A DNA stretch of 37,439 nt from Myxococcales bacterium (GCA_028287105.1 JAQBQH010000355.1:1-37439); one strand, 5' to 3'; positions 20,601 through 29,189 are shown, counted from the first letter of the stretch. Notes: a model not told the origin generated them from the letters alone. Translations and numbers: made by a program.

Positions 20601-21716
20601 GACCCCGCCCGTGTTGGCGACGGTCATGGTCACGGTGATCGTCTGGCCGATCGACAGCGGCGTCGGCGCCGCGCCCAGCGTCGCCGACAGCATCGGCGCC
20701 GCCTGGATCGCGAGCGGACCGGCCGACACCGTCGGCGTCGAGACCGCGTTGCCGCCGGCGTCGGTGCCCGCGGCGTCGAACGACCACGACAGCGTGCCCG
20801 CGCCCGTGGCGGCGTAGGTCCAGGTGAAGCTCTTTTGCGCGCCGGGGCCGATGGTCTGCGGCGCCGGCGTCGAGCTCTGGGTCGTCGCGCCGGAGCCGCT
20901 CGCGACCGGGTCGGCGGGCGTCACCGCCATCGCCGCCGACTGGCCGGCATTGGCGACGGTGAGCGTGAGCGTGAACGATTGTCCGACCGACACGAGGGCG
21001 GGCGTGACGGTGGCGCTCGCCGTCAGCACCGGCGCCGTCGAAATCTGCGTCGCCGCGGTGGCCCGATTGGACACGAAGGGATGGCCGCCGCCGTCGGCGC
21101 CGGCGGCGTCGGCGGTGAGCGCGAGGTCACCGGCGGCGAGCGCGTGATAGTGGAACGTGAAGCTGGCGCTGGCGCCGCCGGCGAGATCGGCGTCGGGCGG
21201 CATGCCGGTCAGGATCACCGCCGCCGATCCGGTCGCCACCGGCAGCGACGGCGCGACGGCGACCGCGGTGGCGTCGCCGCCGTTGGTCACCGCCAGCACG
21301 AAGTCGAAGTCCTGGCCGGCGGCGATGGCCGACGGCAAGAGCGACGCGGCGGCCGTGAGCGCGGGCGGCGCCTGCACGCGCAGCGCCCCGGCGAGCGCGG
21401 CGCGATCGCCGTCGGGCGCCGTGAGCGTGAGGTCGTAGAGGCCCGGCGCGAGGCCGGCCGGGACGGTAGCCGTAAGGGTCTGATCGTCGACGCGGGCGAT
21501 GGTCGATGGATCGATCGCGCTGTCGCCGAAGCGCAGGCCGAAGGTGGTGTCGATCGCCGCTGCGCGATGGTCGTCGACGGAGGCTTGCACCATGGCGCGG
21601 AATCCGCGGCCGCGCACGGTGATCGGCGTGGCATCGAGCGTCGAGGCCACGGCGGGATCGACCGCCTCGACCTGTAGCGCGCGCTCGCTGCAGCCGGCCA
21701 GCGCCAGCAGCATCAA
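17661..21716 (-). CDS. Giant lipoprotein with IPT-like domain and seven CARDB-like Ig repeats
   Basis: This 1351-aa lipoprotein has a clear lipobox (LALAGC, Cys9). Domain order is an IPT/TIG-like domain (about 17-115), seven Ig-like repeats of 111-115 residues starting near 117, 228, 340, 454, 567, 680 and 795, and a C-terminal region (about 908-1351). Each repeat starts with a [AN]xx[L] strand and has a [VI][TA]N[GTS]G core (VTNGGDAT, VANAGQS, VANTGGVT, QNSGGATA, VTNGGQAT, VTNTGGDAA, VTNGGGNTA), as in CARDB/DUF11-type modules. The C-terminal region repeats segments such as GRYYAARNTTSGPQLWMC, LYLANAGGWMR and DHLYVGFNNGGGVEVWRS, which suggest a beta-propeller. It is likely an outer-surface adhesin or scaffold (inference). 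Confidence 0.87.
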   Translation of the reverse strand: MMLLALAGCSERALQVEAVDPAVASTLDATPITVRGRGFRAMVQASVDDHRAAAIDTTFGLRFGDSAIDPSTIARVDDQTLTATVPAGLAPGLYDLTLTAPDGDRAALAGALRVQAPPALTAAASLLPSAIAAGQDFDFVLAVTNGGDATAVAVAPSLPVATGSAAVILTGMPPDADLAGGASASFTFHYHALAAGDLALTADAAGADGGGHPFVSNRATAATQISTAPVLTASATVTPALVSVGQSFTLTLTVANAGQSAAMAVTPADPVASGSGATTQSSTPAPQTIGPGAQKSFTWTYAATGAGTLSWSFDAAGTDAGGNAVSTPTVSAGPLAIQAAPMLSATLGAAPTPLSIGQTITVTMTVANTGGVTAKGVMPTLPSVSGTGRVSLVTAPGAPADLLPGAMTTFQWTYTATGAGIVAFTSTAKGSDANSGAVVMSAAALSNDVVIQSAASLVATVVAMPASVTVNQVFAVNVTIQNSGGATATNVSSTLPLSSGPGLGTLQSSPTAQDIPGGESRTFTWIFKASGQGTTTFSASGSGTDANSGATITSASAVSNLLTIQTPPSLTLTVSATPSSVLEGKTIDVTVTVTNGGQATATNTIAALALGGTGSATLLSGPAPASADLAGGAMQSYTWQYLAANPGTVTFTASAGGQDANSGAAVSAPTAQSTVTVVKHAALAVAFTVPAVVAAGQTFDVVMTVTNTGGDAAINLAPTALTVAGTSSAALVSGPTPASTAGPIAPAGTTTFTFAYTAGPPGTLSFSGGASGQDATDSTAVSATPRTSSTITVGNPALLSATLTIPASITRSAPFTVTMVVTNGGGNTANAVAPSTLAKTGGATVARVSGPTPPSSNIAAGGNATFTWSYVATANGSFQLGGSAAGTDAMTGQPVSASATSNSAVVADLDPIATDPFGDGTAFAFVFPYNGYVFLGPRGNGAGAMRMNPDGSSPQPVSFAVQRDSSGYTMSNTSAPPYTSIGYTGCTLNSAQCGPDNENGRGVFATGLVGGVPWLMLGGGRSGGGESYAYMTNGTTTSLSLSWVDFSGVVDSSTRALTAAHIFNDKVYTGYAGSGSARPALVRLETLPTPPGLNLSGVDYTNLDADRMPNLKSSALSMIDVIDDFNDRLYLANAGGWMRSTSTNPRPYSFWFSDWVSITPSSTDYSARPSVVTTKVADYEPADRAVPQMASFKGRYYAARNTTSGPQLWMCNPALNDNVSGCDPGDWSLIARNTLGDTRLSQFNDAGNASITLLVATADHLYVGFNNGGGVEVWRSTVNLPTQAADFEGANGCPGNLHATGCAPFGSPGLGNPTANTRIFAGVAATFNARDNLYLVTGNGANGVRVYRVAE
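18993..21371 (-). repeat. Seven tandem Ig-like (CARDB-like) protein repeats
   Basis: Repeat units of about 113 codons (about 340 bp) run head to tail within the lipoprotein gene. They are diverged: unit starts are spaced 111, 112, 114, 113, 113 and 115 residues apart. The repeats keep the TNxG core and a F-T-[FW]-x-[YF] strand, but DNA identity is not high enough to look like a recent expansion. Confidence 0.8.
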
Positions 21717-21739
21717 ACCGGCCAGGTGGGCGCGACGGC

Positions 21740-23938
21740 TCAGAGTCCCACCCGATAGCCGGCGGTGACGGCGAGGCCGCCGAAGTTGCCGGTGATGGCG
21801 CCGCTGCTGTCGGGCGCGTACAGAAAGTCGGCTTCGACGACGAGGCGCCCGAAGCCGACGCCGACGTCGCCGCCGAGGTGGGCCTCGAACGCGCCGAGCA
21901 CCGACGTCGTCGCGTCGCTGCCGCCGACGGTGGAACGGGTGGCGACGTAGGCCACCAGGAGCCCCACGCCGGCGCCGGCGTACAGGCCGAAGCGTCCGAG
22001 CGGTAGCGCGTAGCCGAGCCGCGCCAGGATCGGCAGGCCGGTCACCGTCAGCGTCAGGCTGCCGCTGGTGGCGGCGTCGCTCTCGCGATGCGACGCCTGG
22101 TAGAAGCCGGCGGCGAGGCCGAGCGCCAGCCGGCGGCGCAGCCAGCGCGGATGCCAGTCGGCGTCGACGAGGACGAGCGGCGCCGAGATCTTGCCGAAGT
22201 TGGCGAGATAGCCGAGCCGTGCGCCGAGGCTGAAGGGGCGCGGCGGTGGCTGCAGCCGCATCGCCAGGCTCGCCGTGGCGCCGCTCTCGGGATCGCGCAC
22301 CGTCACCTGGTCGTCGACGGCACGTCCGGCCGGCGGCGCCACGTAGTCGACGGAGGCGCTGCCGTCGGCGGTGACGGTCACGGGCAGCGCGGCGTCGTGC
22401 GCCGCGGCGGCGAGCGTCTCGGCGCGCGCGGGATTGCCGAAGGCATCCTCGACGGCGATGGCGATGCGGGTGCGGCTCTTGCCGTCGGCGACGAGCGCGC
22501 CGCGACCGCGGGCCAGGCGGACGTGGGCGACCGGCCCGGCCGCGAGCGGCACGGTGAGCTCGGCGGTCAGCGACGGTGAAGTAGTGCGCGCGTGGACGGT
22601 GGCGTGGGTGCGCCCGGCGAGCTGATCGGCCAGGCGCCAGCGCGCGGTCGTGCCCGGCACGCCGCCGGCAGCTTCGACAGCTTCGACCGTCTCGATGGCG
22701 CCGTCGTCGCTGGTGAGCACGATCGCGGCCGCGCGTCCGCCGCGCGCGTCCGGATGGCGCAGCCGCGCGGTGACCACGAGCGGCCCCGAGCCGGCGACGA
22801 AGCTCGGGCGATCGATCTCGAGGGCGATGCCGATCGGATCGGCCTCCGGCACCCGCGCGCTGCAGCGCCCCTGCGAGGCGGTTTCGCCCTGCAAGCCGAC
22901 ACGCACCTCGGCGTGGTCTTCACCGGCGCGCGGCCGCCAGCGCGCGCGATAGTGGCCCGCCGCCAGCCGCTCCGGACCGCTCACGGTGCCGTCGCTGGCG
23001 CGCCAATCGAGCTTTTCGTCGGCGGGCGACGGCGCGCCGTGCTCGTCGCTGACGAAGACGTGCACCGCGTCGCCGGCGCACATCACGAGCAGCCGCGAGA
23101 AGGGCGGGGTGCCGAGATCGAACGGCGTCTCCTTGGCGTTGCCCAGCGGATCGACGGCTCGGGTGGTGCCGTGATGCACGCCTGGCGGCGCGACCACCGG
23201 CGTCGAAGCCACGCCGCTCGCGTCGGTGCGGAAGGGGCCGAAGCTCATCGCGCCGATGCTCAGCGTGATCTGGGCGCGCGCCTTGGTGCGGGTCTCGACG
23301 CGACCGACGCCGTGGAGCGGCACGGTCAGCCAATCGATCGTCCCGTCGCTGCCCAGCGCCGCCACGACGGCCACCTGCGGGAAGCGCTGCGCGGGCGGTG
23401 TATAGGCGACGCGCCAGCGGCCGGCACCCTCCCGCACCGGTGTGCCCAGCGTGCCGACGTTGACCGAGAGCGCCGGCGTCCCCGGCGAGCGCAGCGTCAG
23501 CGTCGTCCCGCCTCCCTGCCCGAGCACCAGCGCCGACGGCGCCGTGAGCCCCAGCGCTCCCGGCAAGGTGCGCGGCGTCGCGGCGCGCGGCGGCGGCGAA
23601 ACGCGGATGGCCACCGGCGCCGAGCGCACCACGCCGTCGACGGCGATGGCGACGTGTACGTCGCGCTCGGCCGCCACGTGCGGCGGCACGTAGTCGATCT
23701 CGACGGCGCCGACGACGACGCGGCGGGCGCCGATTCGACCGGCGTCGACGTCGAGCGTCATGTCGATGAGGTCGTTGGCGTCGCCGGCGGTCTCGAGCCG
23801 CAGCACGGCGCGCGTCTCGCCGTCGCCGACGATGGCGGGCGGCGTCACCAGCCGCACGTGCGCCTGCGCCGCCGCCGGGCCGCACAGCGCGGCCGCAGCG
23901 CCGGAGGCGACCAGCGTGAGGAGCGCGCGGCCTACCAC
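21740..23938 (-). CDS. Secreted Ig-domain protein with C-terminal outer-membrane beta-barrel
   Basis: This 732-aa protein starts at GTG 23938, overlapping the FecR gene end by 7 bases. A signal peptide (cleavage after AQA, about residue 26) is followed by several Ig-like domains resembling invasin/Big_1 modules, for example GDGETRAVLRLETAGDAND near the N-terminus and VADGKSRTRIAIAVEDAFGNPA near 465-490. Residues 567-732 form a barrel-like module of alternating strands (FSLGARLGYLANF, RLALGLAAGFYQ, FGLYAGAGVGLLVAYVA, GLAVTAGYRVGL) ending in a typical aliphatic strand. This layout inverts the usual order of inverse autotransporters, which have the barrel first. It could display Ig domains or act as an export or anchor partner for the adjacent Ig-repeat lipoprotein (inference). 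Confidence 0.8.
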   Translation of the reverse strand: MVGRALLTLVASGAAAALCGPAAAQAHVRLVTPPAIVGDGETRAVLRLETAGDANDLIDMTLDVDAGRIGARRVVVGAVEIDYVPPHVAAERDVHVAIAVDGVVRSAPVAIRVSPPPRAATPRTLPGALGLTAPSALVLGQGGGTTLTLRSPGTPALSVNVGTLGTPVREGAGRWRVAYTPPAQRFPQVAVVAALGSDGTIDWLTVPLHGVGRVETRTKARAQITLSIGAMSFGPFRTDASGVASTPVVAPPGVHHGTTRAVDPLGNAKETPFDLGTPPFSRLLVMCAGDAVHVFVSDEHGAPSPADEKLDWRASDGTVSGPERLAAGHYRARWRPRAGEDHAEVRVGLQGETASQGRCSARVPEADPIGIALEIDRPSFVAGSGPLVVTARLRHPDARGGRAAAIVLTSDDGAIETVEAVEAAGGVPGTTARWRLADQLAGRTHATVHARTTSPSLTAELTVPLAAGPVAHVRLARGRGALVADGKSRTRIAIAVEDAFGNPARAETLAAAAHDAALPVTVTADGSASVDYVAPPAGRAVDDQVTVRDPESGATASLAMRLQPPPRPFSLGARLGYLANFGKISAPLVLVDADWHPRWLRRRLALGLAAGFYQASHRESDAATSGSLTLTVTGLPILARLGYALPLGRFGLYAGAGVGLLVAYVATRSTVGGSDATTSVLGAFEAHLGGDVGVGFGRLVVEADFLYAPDSSGAITGNFGGLAVTAGYRVGL

Positions 23939-24807
23939 TCGACCTTCGTCTTCGTCTCCGGCGCGCTGGTGTCGACGGTGACGCGCGGCCAGGCGGCTCG
24001 CTGCCGCCGTCCCAGCGCGTCGCTGCTCTCGACCATGAGCGTGTTGGCGCCCTCGTGCAGCGGCACCGTGGCGCTGAATTCGCCGTGGGCGTCGGCCGTG
24101 AGCTTGATTCCGTTGATGCTGACGACGGCGCCGGGCCCGGTAGTGCCGCGCACGGTCGTATTTTTCCCGCGCTGCGTCACCGCACGCGCGGCGCCCAGCT
24201 TCAAGATCAGGGCCGGCGGCAGCACCTGCGGCGCCGTCGGCGGCTGGTCATGCTCGACGATCGAGAGCTGCCCGGAGCCGATGCGCACCGAGCGGCCGCG
24301 CGCCGACAGCGTCACCTGGCCCGACCGGGTGGCCACCGTCACCTGCGAGCCCGTCGACAACATGGAGAACTCGCCGCTCGAGGCGCTGGCCACCGCGCTC
24401 GACCCCGGCACGTCGACCTGCAAGACGCGCCGCGCGTCGCCGTGCACCACCGCGCCGATGCGGCCGTCGCGCAGCCGCACCTTGGAGAGCGTGTCGGTCA
24501 GCTCGCCGATCGACACGCGCGTCTGCGCCGCGACCTCGACATCGGCCACGCCGCCGACGTCGAGATTGGCGGTGCCGTCGTCGGTCGCGAGCGAATCGTC
24601 GGCCGCGAGCTGATCGCCCGCCTTGACCGACAGCGACGTGCCGTCGGGGAGTTGGCGCATCACGCTGCCGCGCACGCGGGTCACGCGCACCGTGCGCACC
24701 AGCTTCGCCTGTCCGGCATCGACCGCCGCCGCGGGCGCCACCACGTCGCGATGGCAGCCCGCCGCCAAAAGCACCGTCAACGAGAGCTGGAGCGCGAAGC
24801 GGCGCAT
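23932..24807 (-). CDS. FecR-domain lipoprotein
   Basis: A 291-aa lipoprotein (LLAAGC, Cys18). A FecR domain spans about 44-185: VTRVRGSVMRQLPDGTSLSVKAGDQLAADDSL is the standard opening, and an IGELTDTLSKVRLRDGRI segment follows. An Ig-like domain of the glucodextranase-B type spans about 215-282 (TTVRGTTGPGAVVSINGIKLTADAHGEF). FecR-domain proteins outside iron uptake are commonly periplasmic or surface scaffolds. The ATG at 24807 is one base after the upstream kinase stop (TAGCATG), so it is coupled to a kinase gene. No sigma factor of the FecI type is in the window. Confidence 0.88.
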   Translation of the reverse strand: MRRFALQLSLTVLLAAGCHRDVVAPAAAVDAGQAKLVRTVRVTRVRGSVMRQLPDGTSLSVKAGDQLAADDSLATDDGTANLDVGGVADVEVAAQTRVSIGELTDTLSKVRLRDGRIGAVVHGDARRVLQVDVPGSSAVASASSGEFSMLSTGSQVTVATRSGQVTLSARGRSVRIGSGQLSIVEHDQPPTAPQVLPPALILKLGAARAVTQRGKNTTVRGTTGPGAVVSINGIKLTADAHGEFSATVPLHEGANTLMVESSDALGRRQRAAWPRVTVDTSAPETKTKVEW

Positions 24808-24808
24808 G

Positions 24809-25528
24809 CTACCCGGCAATCCCAGGCAGCCGCAGCGAGAAGATGGCGCCGCGTCCGGGCGCGCTGTCGAGCGTGAGGGTACCGCCGTGCTCCTCGATGA
24901 TGCCACGGCTCACCGCCAGCCCCATGCCGGTGCCCTCGCCGTCGGGCTTCGTGGTGAAGAATGGCTCGAAGATCTGCGCCGCCACCTCGGGCGGCACGCC
25001 GGGACCGTCGTCACGCACCTGCACCTCGGCGCCGCCGTCGCTGGTGCGCCGTCCCATCACCTGCACGCGCCCGCCCGAGCCCTTCAGCGCCTGCATGGCG
25101 TTGATCATGAGGTTGAGCACCACCTGCTTCAGCGCGCCTGCGTCGGCCATCACCAGCGGCACGTCCTCGGCCAGCTCCACCTCCAGCTTGACGCGGTTCA
25201 TGTTGAGCTGGTGATTCATGAGCCGCGCCACGCTGACGACGACGTCGGACAGATCGAGCGGCGCGCGCTCCCGTTTGCGCGGCCGCGTGAAGCTGAGGTA
25301 CTGCGTCAGGATCTCGACGCAGCGCTGCGCCTCCTTCTCGATCAGCTCGAGCAGCTCCGCCGCCGCCTCCGGCTTGGCGTGCACGCGCTTGAGCGCCACC
25401 TGCGTGAAGCCGAGGATGCCGGTCATCACGTTGCGCACTTCGTGCGTGACGCCGGCGCCGACCTGGCCCAGCGCCGCCAGAGCCTCCATGCGCGCCTGCG
25501 CGTCATCCTTCTTTGCATCGCCTGCCAT
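24809..25528 (-). CDS. Soluble histidine kinase without a sensor domain
   Basis: A 239-aa kinase core has HisKA with H29 (GVTHEVRNVMTGILGF) and HATPase with N139/N143 (LNLMINAMQAL), RDDGPG (172-177), FEPFFTTK (187-194) and GTGMGL (199-204). There is no sensor or membrane part. The ATG at 25528 has a ribosome site (GGGAG at 4 nt), which rejects the longer frame upstream. It lies 8 bp after a full-length membrane kinase with a similar core, so it may be a partial duplicate that dimerises with or modulates it (inference). The phospho-partner may be one of the nearby receivers. Confidence 0.92.
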   Translation of the reverse strand: MAGDAKKDDAQARMEALAALGQVGAGVTHEVRNVMTGILGFTQVALKRVHAKPEAAAELLELIEKEAQRCVEILTQYLSFTRPRKRERAPLDLSDVVVSVARLMNHQLNMNRVKLEVELAEDVPLVMADAGALKQVVLNLMINAMQALKGSGGRVQVMGRRTSDGGAEVQVRDDGPGVPPEVAAQIFEPFFTTKPDGEGTGMGLAVSRGIIEEHGGTLTLDSAPGRGAIFSLRLPGIAG

Positions 25529-25536
25529 ATGTCTCC

Positions 25537-27309
25537 CTATGCCAGATGCGCGCGCCGGCTCGCTGCCGGCAGTGTCAAGGTGAAGGTGGCGCCCGCGCCC
25601 GCTTGGCTCGACGCGCGTACGCGGCCGTGGTGCTGCTCGACGATGCGATGCACGATCGTCAAGCCCAGCCCCTCGCCGCGCCAATCGTCCTTGGTGGTGA
25701 AGAAGGGATCGAAGATCTTCGGCAGCACCTCGGGCGCGATGCCCCTGCCGGTGTCGGCCACTTCGAGCTTGATGACCCCGTCGGCGGTGGCGCTGCGCAC
25801 GGTCAATTGCCCGCGCCCCTTCATCGACGTGACCGCGTTCTTGTAGAGCTGGACCATCGCCTCTTGGAGCTGCGCCGGATTGCCGACCATGCGCGGCAGC
25901 GCGGCGTCGAGCTCACGAACGATCTGGATCTCGCCGAGCGGCACCTGCGCGAGCGCCAGCTCCATCACCTGGTTGGCGTCGAGCTCCGTGAAGCTCTCGC
26001 CGGCGTAGCCCTCGGAGAAGGTGAGCAGCGTCTGCACGATGCGCTTGATGCGCTGCGCTTCGCTTTCGACCAGCTCCAGCACCTCGGCGTCCTTCGGCCG
26101 TTGCTCCTTGACCGCGCGCGCCCGCAGGATCTGCGCGAAGCCGAGCACGCTGGTGAGCGGATTGTTGATCTCGTGCGCGATGCCGGCCCCGAGCGAGCTG
26201 ACGGCCGCGATCTTCTGCGACTGCAACAGCTGCGCTTGCGCCTCGCGCAGCTCGCGCGTGCGCTCGTCGACGCGTGCCTGCAGCTCGGCGTTGAAGACGT
26301 TGATGGCCGCCTCGCGCTGCTCGATCTCGGCGGCCATCTGATCGAAGGCGCCGGCCAGCTGTCCCAGCTCGTCCTTGCCGGCCAGACCGACGCGATGGCC
26401 GAACTGGCCCTGCGCCAGCTTGCGCGCGCCGTCGGCCAGTTGCGCCAGCGGTTGGTTGATCCGGCGCGCCAGGAGGAGGCCGGCCAACAGCGCCGCGATC
26501 AGAGACGCGGCCAGAAGGACGCCGCTCTGCAGCTGGAGCGCGTGGCTGGCGGCGAAGGCGGCGGAGCGCGGCTGCTGCGTCACGACGTGCCAACCGCCGG
26601 GCAGCGCTGCCGAGGCGGTGAAGACGAGCGGCGACTCGACGAGCTTTTCGCCGGCATGCTCGCCGCACAGGATGCGGCCCTCGCGATCGACGAGGAGCGA
26701 GCGGATCTCCTGGCCCGGCTCCGCCAGCGTCGTGCAGATCGATCGGAACGACAGCCCGACCGCGACCACCCAACGCTGTCCCTTGGGCCCGTCGGTGGCG
26801 AAGGCGAGCGAGACCAGCGGCGTGGTGGAGCCGCCGACGAAGAAGGGCTCGCCCACGGCGCGCTCGCGACGATGGGCCGCCTCGAACGGGATGTGCTGCG
26901 CGAAGGCCGACAGGGTGGTCATCGAGGCCACCGGATGGTCGTGGAAATCGTTGCTGTCGTCGTGGCGGAAGATCGCTTCGCCGACGCCGGCGCCCTGGCC
27001 GTCGAGCAGCGTCACCATCGCCAGGTCCGACTGCATGCGATACACCAGCGCCAGCGCGCCCTGGCGCTCGCTGGGCGAGAGGTCGGGAAAATGGATGGTG
27101 CGCGTGACCAGGAGCTGCAGGCTTTCGAGCGCGCGTTCGATCGACGCCTCGACCCGGGCGGCGCCGGTCTCGGCGCGGCTGTGGTGGAGCTGGCTGAGCT
27201 GCGCATCGAAGGCGCGCTGATGCACCTGCATCGCCAGCAGGCCCGACAGCGACAACGGCGCCAGCGCCACGGCGGCGATGATCAAGATGAGGCGCGTGCG
27301 GACCGTCAT
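25537..27309 (-). CDS. Membrane sensor histidine kinase (dCACHE/HAMP)
   Basis: A 590-aa kinase with TM1 at about 7-26, a long periplasmic sensor (about 30-255) that looks like a double CACHE domain, TM2 at about 262-281, HAMP about 279-332, a coiled coil about 330-368, HisKA with H379 (GIAHEINNPLTSVLGF) and HATPase (DTGRGI 519-524, FDPFFTTK 533-540, GEGLGL 545-550). The N-box reads VQLYKNA: the usual first Asn is Gln (Q487), while N491 is kept. Cysteines C192 and C215 in the periplasmic sensor could form a disulfide. It begins 4 bp after the hybrid kinase gene. Confidence 0.95.
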   Translation of the reverse strand: MTVRTRLILIIAAVALAPLSLSGLLAMQVHQRAFDAQLSQLHHSRAETGAARVEASIERALESLQLLVTRTIHFPDLSPSERQGALALVYRMQSDLAMVTLLDGQGAGVGEAIFRHDDSNDFHDHPVASMTTLSAFAQHIPFEAAHRRERAVGEPFFVGGSTTPLVSLAFATDGPKGQRWVVAVGLSFRSICTTLAEPGQEIRSLLVDREGRILCGEHAGEKLVESPLVFTASAALPGGWHVVTQQPRSAAFAASHALQLQSGVLLAASLIAALLAGLLLARRINQPLAQLADGARKLAQGQFGHRVGLAGKDELGQLAGAFDQMAAEIEQREAAINVFNAELQARVDERTRELREAQAQLLQSQKIAAVSSLGAGIAHEINNPLTSVLGFAQILRARAVKEQRPKDAEVLELVESEAQRIKRIVQTLLTFSEGYAGESFTELDANQVMELALAQVPLGEIQIVRELDAALPRMVGNPAQLQEAMVQLYKNAVTSMKGRGQLTVRSATADGVIKLEVADTGRGIAPEVLPKIFDPFFTTKDDWRGEGLGLTIVHRIVEQHHGRVRASSQAGAGATFTLTLPAASRRAHLA

Positions 27310-27313
27310 CGGC

Positions 27314-28807
27314 TCAAGCTGCTGCGGCGTCGAGGACGCGGCGGATCATGACGCCCAGCTCGCGCTCGCCGAACGGCTTGGCCAAGACCGGCGTCACCAG
27401 CGCGCCGGCCGCCTCGATCGGCGCATGGTCGGCGTGGCCCGAGATGTACACGGTCTTGAGCGCGGGCTGCTCGCGCGACAACAGCGCGGCCAGCTCGCTA
27501 CCGGAACGGTGCGGCATCTCCATGTCGGTGATGAGCAGATCGAACGCACCGCCGCGCGCGGCAAAGCGCTCGAGCGCATCCTCGCCGTCGCGGGCGGTGG
27601 TGACGAGGTAGCCGGCGCGCAGGAACATGCGCTCGAGCACCTCGCGCAGGGCGTCGTCGTCCTCGACGATGAGGACGCGCTGGCCGCGGCTCTGCGGCAG
27701 CGGCTCGGCGCTCGGCTCGCTCGCGGCCAGCGGCACCTCGTCGACGCACGGCAGGCTGATGCAGAAGCTGGTGCCGATGCCGAGCTGCGACTCGACGCTG
27801 ATCTCGCCGCCCGCCTCGTCGACGATGGTGCGCACCATGGCCAGACCGAGGCCGGTGCCCTGACCGACCGCCTTGGTGGTGAAGAACGGCTCGAAGATGC
27901 GCGCCGAGACCTCGGGCGGCATCCCCGAGCCGGTGTCGCGCACCGTCAGCCCGAGCTTCTCGTCGAGCGCCATGGTCTCGATGGTGAGCGTGCCGCGGCG
28001 GGCGATGGCGTCGCGCGCGTTGACTACCAGGTTGGCCAGCACCTGCTCGAGATGGGTTCGCGACATGCGCACGCGGCCGGCGCCGGCGTCGAGGGCCAGC
28101 AGCAGCTCGATGTCGCTGCCGAGGAGGCGCGACAACATCGAGCGCATCTCGCGCACGACTTCGTTGACGTCGAGCAGCTCCACCTTGCCTGCCGGGCGGC
28201 GGGAGAATGCGAGGAGCTGGCGCGTCAGGCGCGTGGCGCTGTCGACGGCGCGCAAGATGTCGTCGAGCGCCTCGGCGGTGTGCGGGCCCGTCTCGCCGGC
28301 CGTGACGTCGGCGAGCGCCTCGGTGGTGCAGTTCAGGACGACGCACAAGAGGTTGTTGAAGTCGTGGGCGACGCCGCCGGCGAGTCGGCCCAGCGCCTCC
28401 ATCTTCTGCATGTGGCGGAGCTGACCCTCGAGCCGCAGCAGGCGCGACTTGTCGGCGGCGTTGCGCACCTTGAGCAAGAGGCCGGGGAGGTGCTCGAACG
28501 GTTTGACCACGTAATCGAACGCGCCCACCTCGATGGCTTCGATGGCCGACTCGAGCGTGGCGTAGGCGGTGATGAGGATGGCCTGCACGTGCGGATCGTT
28601 GGCCTTGAGCTCGCGGATGAGCTCCAGCCCCGAGCCGTCGGGAAGGTTCTTGTCGACCAGCACCACGTCGGGGAGGCAGCGGCCGAAGGCGGCGCGGGCG
28701 GCCTCGACGCAGTCGGCTTCGAACGGCTCGAAGTCGCCGTCGCGCAACACCTCGACGAGGAGGCGGCGGACCATCGGTTCGTCGTCGACGATGAGGACCT
28801 TAGGCAT
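27314..28807 (-). CDS. Hybrid histidine kinase, REC-HK-REC
   Basis: A 497-aa soluble hybrid kinase. REC1 spans about 1-120 (VDDEP 8-12, phospho-acceptor D52 in VDKNLPDGSG, K103 in VVKPF). HisKA carries H148 (GVAHDFNNLLCVVLN), and HATPase has DTGSGM (291-296), FEPFFTTK and GTGLGL (317-322). REC2 spans about 376-495 (VEDDD 381-385, phospho-acceptor D428 in LLITDMEMP, K477 in LAKPF). The start at 28807 overlaps the upstream receiver by 8 bases (ATGCCTAA); a longer frame is only a shadow. REC1 is closely similar to the receivers of the neighbouring gene and of the divergent GGDEF-EAL protein. Confidence 0.94.
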   Translation of the reverse strand: MPKVLIVDDEPMVRRLLVEVLRDGDFEPFEADCVEAARAAFGRCLPDVVLVDKNLPDGSGLELIRELKANDPHVQAILITAYATLESAIEAIEVGAFDYVVKPFEHLPGLLLKVRNAADKSRLLRLEGQLRHMQKMEALGRLAGGVAHDFNNLLCVVLNCTTEALADVTAGETGPHTAEALDDILRAVDSATRLTRQLLAFSRRPAGKVELLDVNEVVREMRSMLSRLLGSDIELLLALDAGAGRVRMSRTHLEQVLANLVVNARDAIARRGTLTIETMALDEKLGLTVRDTGSGMPPEVSARIFEPFFTTKAVGQGTGLGLAMVRTIVDEAGGEISVESQLGIGTSFCISLPCVDEVPLAASEPSAEPLPQSRGQRVLIVEDDDALREVLERMFLRAGYLVTTARDGEDALERFAARGGAFDLLITDMEMPHRSGSELAALLSREQPALKTVYISGHADHAPIEAAGALVTPVLAKPFGERELGVMIRRVLDAAAA

Positions 28808-29189
28808 GCGCCACCTCGCGGCCGAGGATGTCTCGCGCCAGCCTGGGGATGTCATAGATGTCGTTGAACGGTTTCTCGACGTAGGCGGCCAATCCCAGCG
28901 CCCGCCCGTCCTCGCGGCTGGGCGCGTTGGCATAGCCGGTGATCAGGATGACGGCGAGGCCGGGATGGCTTTCTTGCAGCCTGCGCGCCAGCTCGATGCC
29001 GCTGGCGTCGGCGAGGTTCTTGTCGGTGATGACCAGGTCGAGGCGCTCCTTGCGCGCGACCGCCAGCGCCTCCTCGGCCGACGTGGCCGTGAAGACCTCG
29101 AACCCGGGGCTGTCTTCGAACGCGAGCTGCAACGCAATGAGGACGGCAGGCTCGTCATCGACGAGCAGGACATGGTGCGGTGAAGCCAA
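28800..29189 (-). CDS. Single-domain response regulator, TTG start
   Basis: A 129-aa receiver: VDDEP at 10-14, phospho-acceptor D56 (VITDKNLADASG), T84 in ILITGYA, and K107 in YVEKPF. TTG at 29189 is chosen because AGGAGG lies 5 nt upstream. The in-frame ATG at 29210 lies inside the -10 box TATAATG of the promoter, so it cannot be the start if that promoter is used. It is the first gene of the kinase operon and overlaps the hybrid kinase by 8 bases. It has no output domain. Confidence 0.9.
   Translation of the reverse strand: MASPHHVLLVDDEPAVLIALQLAFEDSPGFEVFTATSAEEALAVARKERLDLVITDKNLADASGIELARRLQESHPGLAVILITGYANAPSREDGRALGLAAYVEKPFNDIYDIPRLARDILGREVAHA

Noticed and set aside
18993-21371. 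Mobile or satellite-like DNA repeat
   Set aside because: The periodicity is protein-level (Ig-like repeats of about 113 codons) and diverged at the DNA level, inside one open gene.
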